A stretch of DNA of 64,000 bases, taken from the NCBI RefSeq assembly GCF_910592395.1, contig NC_088313.1:7196501-7260500 (forward strand). Direction: 5' to 3'. Positions 15,301-30,300 of the stretch are shown here, in pieces. Under the pieces are notes generated by a model. That model made no database searches, had not been told where the DNA came from, and was given only the letters and a program-made list of their open reading frames with translations. Source of the stretch: Lineus longissimus (Eukaryota; Nemertea; Pilidiophora; Heteronemertea; Lineidae). The stretch's first letter is position 1. Each line of letters begins with the position of its first letter. The translations under genes and the position numbers were made by a program.

Positions 15301-15900
15301 TCTTTGATCATCCATGTCCCCCTCCAGAGTAGCTGCTAGCTGGAACCCTCATTGATCATCCATGTCCCCCGCCAGAGTAACTGCTAGGTGGACCCCTCTT
15401 TGATCATCCATGCCCCCTCCCTAGAGTAACTGCTAGGTGGACCCCTCTTTGATCATCCATGCCCCCTCCCCAGAGTAACTGCTAGCTGGACCCCTCTTTG
15501 ATCATCCATGTCCCCCGCCCGAGTACCTGCTTGGTGGACCCCTCCTTGATCATCCATGTCCCCCGCCAGAGTAACTGCTAGTTGGACCCCTCTTTGATCA
15601 TCCATGTCCCCCGCCAGAGTAACTGCTAGGTGGACCCCTCTTTGATCATCCATGCCCCCACCCCAGAGTAACTGCTAGCTTGACACTTCTTTGAGCATCC
15701 ATGCCCCCTCACAAGAGTAACTGCCAGGTGGACCCCTCTTTGATCATCCATGCCCCCTCACCAGAGTAACTGCTAGCTGGACCCCTCCTTGATCATCCAT
15801 GTCCCCGCCCCAGAGTAACTGCTAGCTGGACCACTCTTTGATCATCCATGTCCCCCGCCAGAGTAACTGCTAGGTGGACCCCTCCTTGATCATCCATGTC
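12325..15900. repeat. 1.8-kb higher-order repeat, two copies
   Basis: Unit-variant series starting at 12325 and 13124 recur at 14187 and 14920, offsets of 1862 and 1796 bp. The unequal offsets show units gained or lost after duplication. The rare units with CTTTAAATCATCC and with the long GACCCCCC run recur in order. Confidence 0.8.
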
Positions 15901-17637
15901 CCAGAGTAACTGCTAGCTGGAACCCTCTTTGATCATCCATGTCCCCCCAGAGTAACTGCTAGCTGGACCCCTCTTTGATCATCCATGTCCTCTGCCAGAG
16001 TAACTGCTAGCTGGACCCCTCCTTGATCATCCATGTCCCCCCCCCAGAGTAACTGCTAGCTGGACCCCTCCTTGATCATCCATGTCCCCCCCCAGAGTAA
16101 CTGCTAGCTGGACCACTCTTTGATCATCCATGTCCCCCGCCACAGTAACTGCTAGGTGGACCCCTCTTTGATCATCCATGTCCCCCGCCAGAGTAACTGC
16201 TAGCAACTGCTAGGTGGACCCCTCTTTGATCATCCATGCCCCCTCCCCAGATTAACTGCTAGGTGGACCCCTCCTTGATCATCCATGTCCCTCGCCAGAG
16301 TAACTGCTAGGTGGACCCCTCTTTGATCATCCATGCCCCCTCCCCGGAGTAACTGCTAGGTGGACCCCTCTTTGATCATCCATGCCCCCTCCCCAGAGTA
16401 ACTGCTAGCTGGACCCCTCTTTGATCATCCATGTCCCACGCCAGAGTACCCGCTAGGTGGACCCCTCTTTGATCATCCATGTCCCCCGCCAGAGTAACTG
16501 CTAGTTGGACCCCTCTTTGATCATCCATGCCCCCTCCCCGGAGTAACTGCTAGGTGGACCCCTCTTTGATCATCCATGCCCCCTCCCCAGAGTAACTGCT
16601 AGCTGGACCCCTCTTTGATCATCCATGTCCCCCGCCAGAGTAACTGTTAGGTGGACCCCTCTTTGATCATCCATGCCCCCCCCCCGAGTAACTGCTAGGT
16701 GGACCCCTCCTTGATCATCCATGTTCCCCCCCCCCAGACTAACTGCTAGCTGGACCACTCTTTGATCATCCATGTCCCCCGCCAGAATAACTGCTAGTTG
16801 GACCCCTCTTTGATCATCCATGCCCCCCGCCCGAGTAACTGTTAGCTGGACCCCTCTTTGATCATCCATGCCCACTCCCCAGAGTAACTGCTAGCTGGCC
16901 CCCTCTTTGATCATTCATGTCCCCCGCCAGAGTACCTGCTAGGTTGACCCCTCTTTGATCATCCATGTCCCCCGCCAGAGTAACTGCTAGGTGGACCCCT
17001 CTTTGATCATCCATGCCCCCACCCCAGAGTAACTGCTAGCTGGACCCCTATTTGATCATCCATGTGCCCCGCCAGAGTAACTGCTAGTTGGACCCCTCTT
17101 TGATCATCCATGCCCCCCGCCCGAGTAACTGTTAGCTGGACCCCTCTTTGATCATCCATGCCCCCTCCCCAGAGTAACTGCTAGCTGGCCCCCTCTTTGA
17201 TCATTCATGTCCCCCGCCAGAGTAACTGCTAGGTTGACCCCTCTTTGATCATCCATGTCCCCCGCCAGAGTAACTGCTAGGTGGACCCCTCTTTGATCAT
17301 CCATGCCCCCACCCCAGAGTAACTGCTAGCTGGACGCTTCTTTGATCATCCATGCCCCCTCACCAGAGTAACTGCTAGGTGGACCCCTCTTTGATCATCC
17401 ATGCCCCCTCCCCAGAGTAACTGCTAGCTGGACCCCTCTTTGATCATCCATGTCCCCCGCCAGAGTACCTGCTAGGTGGACTCCTCTTTGATCATCCATG
17501 TCCCCCGCCAGAGTAACTGCTAGGTGACCCCTCTTTGATCATCCATGCCCCTCCCCAGAGTAACCGCTAGGTGGACACCTATTTGATCATCCATGTCCCC
17601 CGCCAGAGTAATTGCTAGCTAGACCCCTCTTTGATCA

Positions 17638-20600
17638 TCAATGCCTCCTCCCCAGAGTAACTGCTAGGTGGACCCCTCTTTGATCATCCATGTCCCCCGC
17701 CAGAGTAACTGCTAGTTGGACCCCTCTTTGATCATCCATGCCCCCCGCCAGAATAACTTCTAGCATGCCCCCTCTTTGATCATCCATGTCCCCCGCCAGA
17801 GTACCTGCTAGGTTGACCCCTCTTTGATCATCCATGCCCCCTCCTCAGAGTAACTGCTAGCTGGACCCCTCTTTGATCATCCATGTCCCCCGCCCGAGTA
17901 CCTGCTAGGTGGACCCCTCTTTGATCATCCATGTCCCCAGCTAGAGTAACTGCTAGTTGGACCCCTCTTTGATCATCCATGCCCCCCGCCCGAGTAACTG
18001 TTAGCTGGACCCCTCTTTGATCATCCATGCCCCCTCTCCAGAGTAACTGCTAGCTGGACCCCTCTTTGATCATCCATGTCCCCCGCCAGAGTAACTGCTA
18101 GGTGCACCCCTCTTTGATCATCCATGTCCCCCGCCAGAGTAACTGCTAGGTGACCCCTCTTTGATCATCCGTGGCCCTCCCCAGAGTAACCGCTAGGTGG
18201 ACCCCTATTTGATCATCCATGTCCCCCGCCAGAGTAACCGCTAGTTGGACCCCTCTTTGATCATCCATGCCCCCCGCCCGAGTAACTGTTAGCTGGACCC
18301 CTCTTTGATCATCCATGTCCCCCGCCAGAGTAACTGCTAGGTGGACCCCTCTTTGATCATCCATGTCCCCCGCCAGAGTAACTGCTAGGTGGACCCCTCT
18401 TTGATCATCCATGCCCCCACCCCAGAGTAACTGCTAGCTGGACGCTTCTTTGATCATCCATGCCCCCTCACCAGAGTAACTGCTAGGTGGACCCCTCTTT
18501 GATCATCCATGCCCCCTCCCCAGAGTAACTGCTAGCTGGACCCCTCTTTGATCATCCATGTCCCCCGCCAGAGTACCTGCTAGGTGGACCCCTCTTTGAT
18601 CATCCATGTCCCCCGCCAGAGTAACTGCTAGGTGACCCCTCTTTGATCATCCATGCCCCTCCCCAGAGTAACCGCTAGGTGGACCCCTATTTGATCATCC
18701 ATGTCCCCCGCCAGAGTAACTGCTAGCTAGACCCCTCTTTGATCATCAATGCCTCCTCCCCAGAGTAACTGCTAGGTGGACCCCTCTTTGATCATCCATG
18801 TTCCCCGCCAGAGTAACTGCTAGTTGGACCCCTCTTTGATCATCCATGCCCCCCCCCCGCCAGAGTAACTGCTAGCATGCCCCCTCTTTGATCATCCATG
18901 TCCCCCGCCCGAGTACCTGCTAGGTGGACCCCTCTTTGATCATCCATGTCCCCCGCCAGAGTAACTGCTAGTTGGACCCCTCTTTGATCATCCATGCCCC
19001 CCGCCAGAGTAACTGTTAGCTGGACCCCTCTTTGATCATCCATGCCCCCTCCCCAGCGTAACTGCTAGCTGGCCCCCTCTTTGATCATTCATGTCCCCCG
19101 CCAGAGTACCTGCTAGGTTGACCCCTCTTTGATCATCCATGTCCCCCGCCAGAGTAACTGCTAGGTGGACCCCTCTTTGATCATCCATGCCCCCACCCCA
19201 GAGTAACTGCTAGCTGGACCCCTCTTTGATCATTCATGTCCCCCGCCAGAGTACCTGCTAGGTTGACCCCTCTTTGATCATCCATGTCCCCCGCAAGAGT
19301 AACTGCTAGGTGGACCCCTCCTTGATCATCCATGTCCCCCGCCAGAGTACCTGCTAGGTGGACCCCTCTTTGATCATCCATGTCCCCTGCCAGAGTACCT
19401 GCTAGGTGGACCCCTCTTTGATCATACATGCCCCCTCCCCAGAGTAACTGCTAGCTGGACCCCTCTTTGATCATTCATGTCCCCCGCGAGAGTACCTGCT
19501 AGGTGGACCCCTCTTTGATCATCCATGTCCCCCGCCAGAGTACCTGCTAGGTTGACCCCTCTTTGATCATCCATGTCCCCCGCCAGAGTAACTGCTAGCT
19601 GGAACCCTCTTTGATCATCCATGTCCCCCGCCAGAGTAACTGCAAGCTGGACCCCTCCTTGATCATCCATGTCCCCCCCAGAGTAACTGCTAGCTGGACC
19701 CCTCCTTGATCATCCATGACCCCCCCAGAGTAACTGCTAGCTGGACCATTCTTTGATCATCCATATCCCCCGCCAGAATAACTGCTACGTGGACCCCTCT
19801 TTGATCATCCATGTCCCCCTCCAGAGTAACTGCTAGCTGGACCCCTCTTTAATCATCCATGCCCCCTCCCCAGAGTAACTGCTAGGTGGACCCCTCTTTG
19901 ATCATCCATGCCCCCTCCCCAGAGTAACTGCTAGCTGGACCCCTCTATGATCATCCATGTCCCCCGCCCGAGTACCTGCTAGGTGGACCCCTCTTTGATC
20001 ATCCATGTCCCCCGCCAGAGTAACTGCTAGTTGGACCCCTCTTTGATCATCCATGTCCCCCGCCAGAGTAACTGCTAGGTGGACCCCTCTTTGATCATCC
20101 ATGCGCCCACCCCAGAGTAACTGCTAGCTGGACGCTTCTTTGATCACCATGCCCCCTCACCAGAGTAACTGCTAGGTGTACCCCTCTTTGATCATCCATG
20201 CCCCCTCCCCAGAGTAACTGCTAGCTGGACCCCTCTTTGATCATTTATGTCCCCCGCCAGAGTAACTGCTAGGTGACCCCTCTTTGATCATCCGTGCCCC
20301 TCCCCAGAGTAACCGCTAGGTGGACCCCTATTTGATCATCCATGTCCCCCGCCAGAGTAACTGCTAGTTGGACCCCTCTTTGATCATCCATGCCCCCCGC
20401 CAGAGTAACTGTTAGCTGGACCCTTCTTTGATCATCCATGCCCCCTCCCCAGAGTAACTGCTAGCTGGCCCCCTCTTTGATCATTCATGTCCCCCGCCAG
20501 AGTACCTGCTAGGTTGACCCCTCTTTGATCATCCATGCCCCCACCCCAGAGTAACTGCTAGCTGGACGCTTCTTTGATCACCATGCCCACCAGAGTAACT

Positions 20601-23600
20601 GCTAGGTGGACCCCTCTTTGATCATCCATGTCCCCCGCCAGAGTACCTGCTAGGTGGACCCCTCTTTGATCATCCATGTCCCCCGCCAGAGTAACTGCTA
20701 GGTGACCCCTCTTTGATCATCCGTGCCCCTCCCCAGAGTAACCGCTAGGTGGACCCCTATTTGATTATCCATGTGCCCCGCCAGAGTAACTGCTAGTTGG
20801 ACCCCTCTTTGATCATCCATGCCCCCCGCCCGAGTAACTGTTAGCTGGACCCCTCTTTGATCATCCATGCCCCCTCCCCAGAGTAACTGCTAGCTGGCCC
20901 CCTCTTTGATCATTCATGTCCCCCGCCAGAGTACCTGCTAGGTTGACCCCTCTTTGATCATCCATGTCCCCCGCCAGAGTAACTGCTAGGTGGACCCCTC
21001 TTTGATCATCCATGCCCCCACCCCAGAGTAACTGCTAGCTGGACCCCTATTTGATCATCCATGTGCCCCGCCAGAGTAACTGCTAGTTGGACCCCTCTTT
21101 GATCATCCATGCCCCCCGCCCGAGTAACTGTTAGCTGGACCCCTCTTTGATCATCCATGCCCCCTCCCCAGAGTAACTGCTAGCTGGCCCCCTCTTTGAT
21201 CATTCATGTCCCCCGCCAGAGTACCTGCTAGGTTGACCCCTCTTTGATCATCCATGTCCCCCGCCAGAGTAACTGCTAGGTGGACCCCTCTTTGATCATC
21301 CATGCCCCCACCCCAGAGTAACTGCTAGCTGGACGCTTCTTTGATCATCCATGCCCCCTCACCAGAGTAACTGCTAGGTGGACCCCTCTTTGATCATCCA
21401 TGCCCCCTCCCCAGAGTAACTGCTAGCTGGACCCCTCTTTGATCATCCATGTCCCCCGCCAGAGTACCTGCTAGGTGGACCCCTCTTTGATCATCCATGT
21501 CCCCCGCCAGAGTAACTGCTAGGTGACCCCTCTTTGATCATCCATGCCCCTCCCCAGAGTAACCGCTAGGTGGACACCTATTTGATCATCCATGTCCCCC
21601 GCCAGAGTAATTGCTAGCTAGACCCCTCTTTGATCATCAATGCCTCCTCCCCAGAGTAACTGCTAGGTGGACCCCTCTTTGATCATCCATGTCCCCCGCC
21701 AGAGTAACTGCTAGTTGGACCCCTCTTTGATCATCCATGCCCCCCGCCAGAATAACTTCTAGCATGCCCCCTCTTTGATCATCCATGTCCCCCGCCAGAG
21801 TACCTGCTAGGTTGACCCCTCTTTGATCATCCATGCCCCCTCCTCAGAGTAACTGCTAGCTGGACCCCTCTTTGATCATCCATGTTTCCCGCCCGAGTAC
21901 CTGCTAGGTGGACCCCTCTTTGATCATCCATGTCCCCCGCTAGAGTAACTGCTAGTTGGACCCCTTTTTGATCATCCATGCCCCCCGCCCGAGTAACTGT
22001 TAGCTGGACCCCTCTTTGATCATCCATGTCCCCCGCCAGAGTAACTGCTAGGTGGACCCCTCTTTGATCATCCATGTCCCCCGCCAGAGTAACTGCTAGG
22101 TGACCCCTCTTTGATCATCCGTGGCCCTCCCCAGAGTAACCGCTAGGTGGACCCCTATTTGATCATCCATGTCCCCCGCCAGAGTAACCGCTAGTTGGAC
22201 CCCTCTTTGATCATCCATGCCCCCCGCCCGAGTAACTGTTAGCTGGACCCCTCTTTGATCATCCATGCCCCCTCCCCAGAGTAACTGCTAGCTGGCCCCT
22301 TCTTTGATCATTCATGTCCCCCGCCAGAGTACCTGCTAGGTTGACCCCTCTTTGATCATCCATGTCCCCCGCCAGAGTAACTGCTAGGTGGACCCCTCTT
22401 TGATCATCCATGCCCCCACCCCAGAGTAACTGCTAGCTGGACGCTTCTTTGATCATCCATGCCCCCTCACCAGAGTAACTGCTAGGTGGACCCCTCTTTG
22501 ATCATCCATGCCCCCTCCCCAGAGTAACTGCTAGCTGGACCCCTCTTTGATCATCCATGTCCCCCGCCAGAGTACCTGCTAGGTGGACCCCTCTTTGATC
22601 ATCCATGTCCCCCGCCAGAGTAACTGCTAGGTGACCCCTCTTTGATCATCCATGCCCCTCCCCAGAGTAACCGCTAGGTGGACCCCTATTTGATCATCCA
22701 TGTCCCCTGCCAGAGTAACTGCTAGCTAGACCCCTCTTTGATCATCAATGCCTCCTCCCCAGAGTAACTGCTAGGTGGACCCCTCTTTGATCATCCATGT
22801 TCCCCGCCAGAGTAACTGCTAGTTGGACCCCTCTTTGATCATCCATGCCCCCCCCCCCCCGCCAGAGTAACTGCCAGCATGCCCCCTCTTTGATCATCCA
22901 TGTCCCCCGCCAGAGTACCTGCTAGGTTGACCCCTCTTTGATCATCCATGCCCCCTCCTCAGAGTAACTGCTAGCTGGACCCCTCTTTGATCATCCATGT
23001 CCCCCGCCCGAGTACCTGCTAGGTGGACCCCTCTTTGATCATCCATGTCCCCCGCCAGAGTAACTGCTAGTTGGACCCCTCTTTGATCATCCATGCCCCC
23101 CGCCAGAGTAACTGTTAGCTGGACCCCTCTTTGATCATCCATGCCCCCTCCCCAGCGTAACTGCTAGCTGGCCCCCTCTTTGATCATTCATGTCCCCCGC
23201 CAGAGTACCTGCTAGGTTGACCCCTCTTTGATCATCCATGTCCCCCGCCAGAGTAACTGCTAGGTGGACCCCTCTTTGATCATCCATGCCCCCACCCCAG
23301 AGTAACTGCTAGCTGGACCCCTCTTTGATCATTCATGTCCCCCGCCAGAGTACCTGCTAGGTTGACCCCTCTTTGATCATCCATGTCCCCTGCAAGAGTA
23401 ACTGCTAGGTGGACCCCTCCTTGATCATCCATGTCCCCCGCCAGAGTACCTGCTAGGTGGACCCCTCTTTGATCATCCATGTCCCCCGCCAGAGTACCTG
23501 CTAGGTGGACCCCTCTTTGATCATCCATGCCCCCTCCCCAGAGTAACTGCTAGCTGGACCCCTCTTTGATCATTCATGTCCCCCGCGAGAGTACCTGCTA

Positions 23601-25408
23601 GGTGGACCCCTCTTTGATCATCCATGTCCCCCGCCAGAGTACCTGCTAGGTTGACCCCTCTTTGATCATCCATGTCCCCCGCCAGAGTAACTGCTAGCTG
23701 GAACCCTCTTTGATCATCCATGTCCCCCGCCAGAGTAACTGCAAGCTGGACCCCTCCTTGATCATCCATGTCCCCCCCAGAGTAACTGCTAGCTGGACCC
23801 CTCCTTGATCATCCATGACCCCCCCAGAGTAACTGCTAGCTGGACCATTCTTTGATCATCCATATCCCCCGCCAGAATAACTGCTACGTGGACCCCTCTT
23901 TGATCATCCATGTCCCCCTCCAGAGTAACTGCTAGCTGGACCCCTCTTTGATCATCCATGCCCCTTCCCCAGAGTAACTGCTAGCTGGACCCCTCTATGA
24001 TCATCCATGTCCCCCGCCCGAGTACCTGCTAGGTGGACCCCTCTTTGATCATCCATGTCCCCCGCCAGAGTAACTGCTAGTTGGACCCCTCTTTGATCAT
24101 CCATGTCCCCCGCCAGAGTAACTGCTAGGTGGACCCCTCTTTGATCATCCATGCGCCCACCCCAGAGTAACTGCTAGCTGGACGCTTCTTTGATCATTCA
24201 TGTCCCCCGCCAGAGTAACTGCTAGGTGGACCCCTATTTGATCATCCATGTCCCCCGCCAGAGTAACTGCTAGGTGGACCCCTCTTTGATCATCCATGCC
24301 CCCTCCCCAGAGTAACTGCTAGCTGGACCCCTCTTTGATCATTCATGTCCCCCGCCAGAGTAACTGCTAGGTGACCCCTCTTTGATCATCCGTGCCCCTC
24401 CCCAGAGTAACCGCTAGGTGGACCCCTATTTGATCATCCATGTCCCCCGCCAGAGTAACTGCTAGTTGGACCCCTCTTTGATCATCCATGCCCCCCGCCA
24501 GAGTAACTGTTAGCTGGACCCCTCTTTGATCATCCATGCCCCCTCCCCAGAGTAACTGCTAGCTGGCCCCCTCTTTGATCATTCATGTCCCCCGCCAGAG
24601 TACCTGCTAGGTTGACCCCTCTTTGATCATCCATGTCCCCCGCCAGAGTAACTGCTAGGTGGACCCCTCTTTGATCATCCATGCCCCCACCCCAGAGTAA
24701 CTGCTAGCTGGACGCTTCTTTGATCATCCATGCCCCTCACCAGAGTAACTGCTAGGTGGACCCCTCTTTGATCATCCATGCCCCCTCCCCAGAGTAACTG
24801 CTAGCTGGACCCCTCTTTGATCATCCATGTCCCCCGCCAGAGTACCTGCTAGGTGGACCCCTCTTTGATCATCCATGTCCCCCGCCAGAGTAACTGCTAG
24901 GTGACCCCTCTTTGATCATCCATGCCCCTCCCCAGAGTAACCGCTAGGTGGACCCCTATTTGATCATCCATGTCCCCCGCCCGAGTAACTGCTAGCTAGA
25001 CCCCTCTTTGATCATCAATGCCTCCTCCCCAGAGTAACTGCTAGGTGGACCCCTCTTTGATCATCCATGTTCCCCGCCAGAGTAACTGCTAGTTGGACCC
25101 CTCTTTGATCATCCATGCCCCCCCCCGCCAGAGTAACTGCTAGCATGCCCCCTCTTTGATCATCCATGTCCCCCGCCAGAGTACCTGCTAGGTTGACCCC
25201 TCTTTGATCATCCATGCCCCCTCCTCAGAGTAACTGCTAGCTGGACCCCTCTTTGATCATCCATGTCCCCCGCCCGAGTACCTGCTAGGTGGACCCCTCT
25301 TTGATCATCCATGTCCCCCGCCAGAGTAACTGCTAGTTGGACCCCTCTTTGATCATCCATGCCCCCCGCCAGAGTAACTGTTAGCTGGACCCCACTTTGA
25401 TCATCCAT
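17638..25408. repeat. 4-kb higher-order repeat block
   Basis: Landmarks at 17638, 17828, 18840, 19181, 19422 and 19902 recur at 21637, 21827, 22942, 23280, 23521 and 23952, offsets of 3999 to 4102 bp. A third partial copy starts at 25015, 3378 bp after 21637. The block is marked by units with TAACCGCTAG and GACCCCTATTTGATC. Confidence 0.8.
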
Positions 25409-27379
25409 GCCCCCTCCCCAGCGTAACTGCTAGCTGGACCCATCTTTGATCATCCATGTCCCCCGCCAGAGTACCTGCTAGGTGGACCCCTCTTTGATCA
25501 TCCATGTCCCCCGCCAGAGTAACTGCTAGGTGACCCCTCTTTGATCATCCATGCCCCTCCCCAGAGTAACCGCTAGGTGGACCCCTATTTGATCATCCAT
25601 GTCCCCCGCCAGAGTAACTGCTAGCTAGACCCCTCTTTGATCATCAATGCCTCCTCCCCAGAGTAACTGCTAGGTGGACCCCTCTTTGATCATCCATGTC
25701 CCCCGCCAGAGTAACTGCTAGTTGGACCCCTCTTTGATCATCCATGCCCCCCCGCCAGAGTAACTGCTAGCATGCTCCCTCTTTGATCATCCATGTCCCC
25801 CGCCAGAGTACCTGCTAGGTTGACCCCTCTTTGATCATCCATGCCCCCTCCTCAGAGTAACTGCTAGCATGCCCCCTCTTTGATCATCCATGTCCCCCGC
25901 CAGAGTAACTGCTAGTTGGACTCCTCTTTGATCATCCATGCCCCCGCCAGAGTAACTGTTAGCTGGACCCCTCTTTGATCATCCATGCCCCCTCCCCAGA
26001 GTAACTGCTAGCTGGCCCCCTCTTTGATCGTCCATGTCCCCCGCCAGAGTACCTCTTAGGTTGACCCCTCTTTGATCATCCATGTCCCCCGCCAGAGTAA
26101 CTGCTAGGTGGACCCCTCTTTGATCATCCATGTCCCCCGCCCGAGTACCTGCTAGGTGGACCCCTCTTTGATCATCCATGTCCCCCGCCAGAGTAACTGC
26201 TAGTTGGACCCCTCTTTGATCATCCATGCCCCCGCCAGAGTAACTGCTAGGTGGACCCCTCTTTGATCATCCATGCCCCCTCCCCAGAGTAACTGCTAGG
26301 TGGACCCCTCTTTGATCATCCATGCCCCCACCCCAGAGTAACTGGTAGCTGGACGCTTCTTTGATCATCCATGTCCCCCGCCAGAGTAACTGCTAGGTGA
26401 CCCCTCTTTGATCATCCATGCCCCTCCCCAGAGTAACCGCTAGGTGGACCCCTATTTGATCATCCATGTCCCCTGCCAGAGTAACTGCTAGCTAGACCCC
26501 TCTTTGATCATCAATGCCTCCTCCCCAGAGTAACTGCTAGGTTGACCCCTCGTTGATCATCCATGCCCTCTCCGCAGAGTAACTGTTAGGTGTACCCCTC
26601 TTTGATCATCCATGCCCCCTCCCCAGAGTAACTGCTAGGTGGACCCCTCTTTGATCATCCATGTCCCCCGCCAGAGTAACTGCAAGGTGGACCCCTCTTT
26701 GATCATCCATGCCCCCTCCCCAGAGTAACTGCTAGGTGGACCCCTCTTTGATCATCCATGCCCCCTCCCCAGAGTAACTGCTAGCTGGACCACTCTTTGA
26801 TCATCCATGTCCCCCGCCAGAATAACTGCTAGGTGGACCCCTCTTTGATCATCCATGTCCCCCGCCAGAGTAGCTGCTAGCTGGAACCCTCTTTGATCAT
26901 CCATGTCCCCCGCCAGAGTAACTGCTAGGTGGACCCCTCTTTGATCATCCATGCCCCCTCCCCAGAGTAACTGCTAGGTGGACCTCTCTTTGATCATCCA
27001 TGCCCCCTCCCCAGAGTAACTGCTAGCTGGCCCCCTCTTTGATCATCCATGTCCCCCGCCAGAGTACCTGCTAGGTTGACCACTCTTTGATCATCCATGT
27101 CCCCCGCCAGAGTAACTGCTAGGTGGACCCCTCTTTGATCATCCATGCCCCCTCACCAGTGTAACTGCTAGGTGGACCCCTCTTTGATCATCCATGCACC
27201 CTCCCCAGAGAAACTGCTAGCTGGACCCCTCTTTGATCATCCATGTCCCCCGCCCGAGTACCTGCTAGGTGGACCCCTCTTTGATCATCCATGTCCCCCG
27301 CCAGAGTAACTGCTAGTTGGACCCCTCTTTCATCATCCATGCCCCCGCCAGAGTAACTGTTAGCTGGACCCCTCTTTGA

Positions 27380-30300
27380 TCATCCATGCCCCCTCCCCAG
27401 AGTAACTGCTAGCTGGCCCCCTCTTTGATCGTCCATGTCCCCCGCCAGAGTACCTCTTAGGTTGACCCCTCTTTGATCATCCATGTCCCCCGCCAGAGTA
27501 ACTGCTAGGTGGACCCCTCTTTGATCATCCATGTCCCCCGCCCGAGTACCTGCTAGGTGGACCTCTCTTTGATCATCCATGTCCCCCGCCAGAGTAACTG
27601 CTAGTTGGACCCCTCTTTGATCATCCATGCCCCTGCCAGAGTAACTGTTAGCTGGACCCCTCTTTGATCATCCATGCCCCCTCCCCAGAGTAACTGCTAG
27701 CTGGCCCCCTCTTTGATCATTCATGTCCCCCGCCAGAGTACCTGCTAGGTTGACCCCTCTTTGATCATCCATGTCCCCCGCCAGAGTAACTGCTAGGTGG
27801 ACCCCTCTTTGATCATCCATGCCCCAACCCGAGAGTAACTGCTAGCTGGACGCTTCTTTGATCACCATGCCCCCTCACCAGAGTAACTGCTAGGTGGACC
27901 CCTCTTTGATCATCCATGCCCCCTCCCCAGAGTAACTGCTAGCTGGACCCCTCTTTGATCATCCATGTCCCCCGCCAGAGTAACTGCTAGGTGGACCCTT
28001 CTTTGATCATCCATGTCCCCCGCCAGAGTAACTGCTAGGTGACCCCTCTTTGATCATCGATGCCCCTCCCCAGAGTAACCGCTAGGTGGACCCCTATTTG
28101 ATCATCCATGTCCCCCGCAAGAGTAACTGCTAGTTGGACCCCTCTTTGATCATCCATGCCCCCCGCCCGAGTAACTGTTAGCTTGACCCCTCTTTGATCA
28201 TCCATACCCCCCGCCAGAGTAACTGTTAGCTGGACCCCTCTTTGATCATCCATGCCCCTCCCCAGAGTAACTGCTAGCTGGCCCCCTCTTTGATCATCCA
28301 TGTCCCCCGCCAAAGTACCTGCTAGGTTGACCCCTCTTTCATCATCCATGTCCCCCGCCAGAGTAACTGCTAGGTGGACCCCTCTTTGATCATCCATGCC
28401 CCCACCCCAGAGTAACTGCTAGCTGGACACTTCTTTGATCATCTATCCCCCTCACCAGAGTAACTGCTAGGTGGACCCCTCTTTGATCATCCATGCCCCC
28501 TCCCCAGAGTAACTGCTAGCTGGACCCCTCTTTGATCATCCATGTCCCCCGCCCAAGTAATTGCTAGGTGGCCCCTCTTTGATCATCCATGTCCCCCGCC
28601 AGAGTAACTGCTAGTTGGACCCCTCTTTGATCATCCATGCCCCCCGCCCGAGTAACTGTTAGCTGGACCCCTCTTTGATCATCCATGCCCCCTCCCCAGA
28701 GTAACTGCTAGGTGGACCCCTCTTTGATCATCCATGCCCCCTCCCCAGAGTAACTGCTAGCTGGACCCCTCTTTGATCATCCATGCCCCCTCACCAGAGT
28801 AACTGCTAGGTGGACCCCTCTTTGATCATCCATGCCCCCTCCCCAGAGTAACTGCTAGCTGGACCCCTCTTTGATCATCCATGCCTCCTCACCAGAGTAA
28901 CTGCTAGGTGGACCCCTCTTTGATCATCCATGCCCCCTCCCAGAGTAACTGCTAGCTGGACACCTCTTTGATCATCCATTCCCCTCACCAGAGTAACTGT
29001 TAGGTGGACCCCTCTTTGATCATTCATGCCCCCTCCCCAGAGTAACTGCTAACTGGACCCCTCTTTGATCATCCATGTCCCCCGCCAGAGTACCTGCTAG
29101 GTGGACCCCTCTTTGATCATCCATGTCCTCCGTCAGAGTAACTGCTAGGTGACCCCTCTTTGATCATCCATGCCCCTCCCCAGAGTAACCGCTAGGTGGA
29201 CCCCTATTTGATCATCCATGTCCCCCGCCAGAGTAACTGCTAGCTAGACCCCTCTTTGATCATCAATGCCTCCTCCCCAGAGTAACTGCTAGGTGGACCC
29301 CTCTTTGATCATCCATGCCCCCTTCGCAGAGTAACTGTTAGGTGTACTCCTCTTTGATCATCCATGCCCCCTCCCCAGTGTAACTGCTAGCTGGACCCCT
29401 CTTTGATCATCCATGCCCCCTCCCCAGAGTAACTGCTAGCTGGACCCCTCTTTGATCATCCATGTCCCCGCCAGAGTACCTGCTAGGTGGACCCCTCTTT
29501 GATCATCCATGTCCCCCGCCAGAGTAACTGCTAGGTGACCCCTCTTTGATCATCCATGCCCCTCCCCAGAGTAACTGCTAGCTGGACCCCTCTTTGATCA
29601 TCCATGCCCCCTCCCCAGAGTAACTGCTAGGTGGACCCCTCTTTGATCATCCATGCCCCCTCCCCAGAGTAACTGCTAGCTGGACCCCTCTTTGATCATT
29701 CATGTCCCCGCCAGAGTACCTGCTAGGTGGACCCCTCTTTGATCATCCATGTCCCCCGCCAGAGTAACTGCTAGGTGACCCCTCTTTGATCATCCATGCC
29801 CCTCACCAGAGTAACCGCTAGGTGGACACCTATTTGATCATCCATGTCCCCCGCCAGAGTAACTGCTAGCTAGACCCCTCTTTGATCATCAATGCCTCCT
29901 CCCCAGAGTAACTGCTAGGTGGACCCCTCTTTGATCATCCATGTCCCCCGCCAGAGTAACTGCTAGTTGGACCCCTCTTTGATCATCCATGCCCCCCGCC
30001 AGAGTAACTGCTAGCATGCCCCCTCTTTGATCATCCATGTCCCCCGCCAGAGTACCTGCTAGGTTGACCCCTCTTTGATCATCCATGCCCCCTCCTCAGA
30101 GTAACTGCTAGCATGCCCCCTCTTTGATCATCCATGTCCCCCCGCCAGAGTAACTGCTAGTTGGACTCCTCTTTGATCATCCATGCCCCCCGCCAGAGTA
30201 ACTGTTAGCTGGACCCCTCTTCGATCATCCATGCCCCCTCCCCAGAGTAACTGCTAGCTGGCCCCCTCTTCGATCATTCATGTCCCCCGCCAGAGTACCT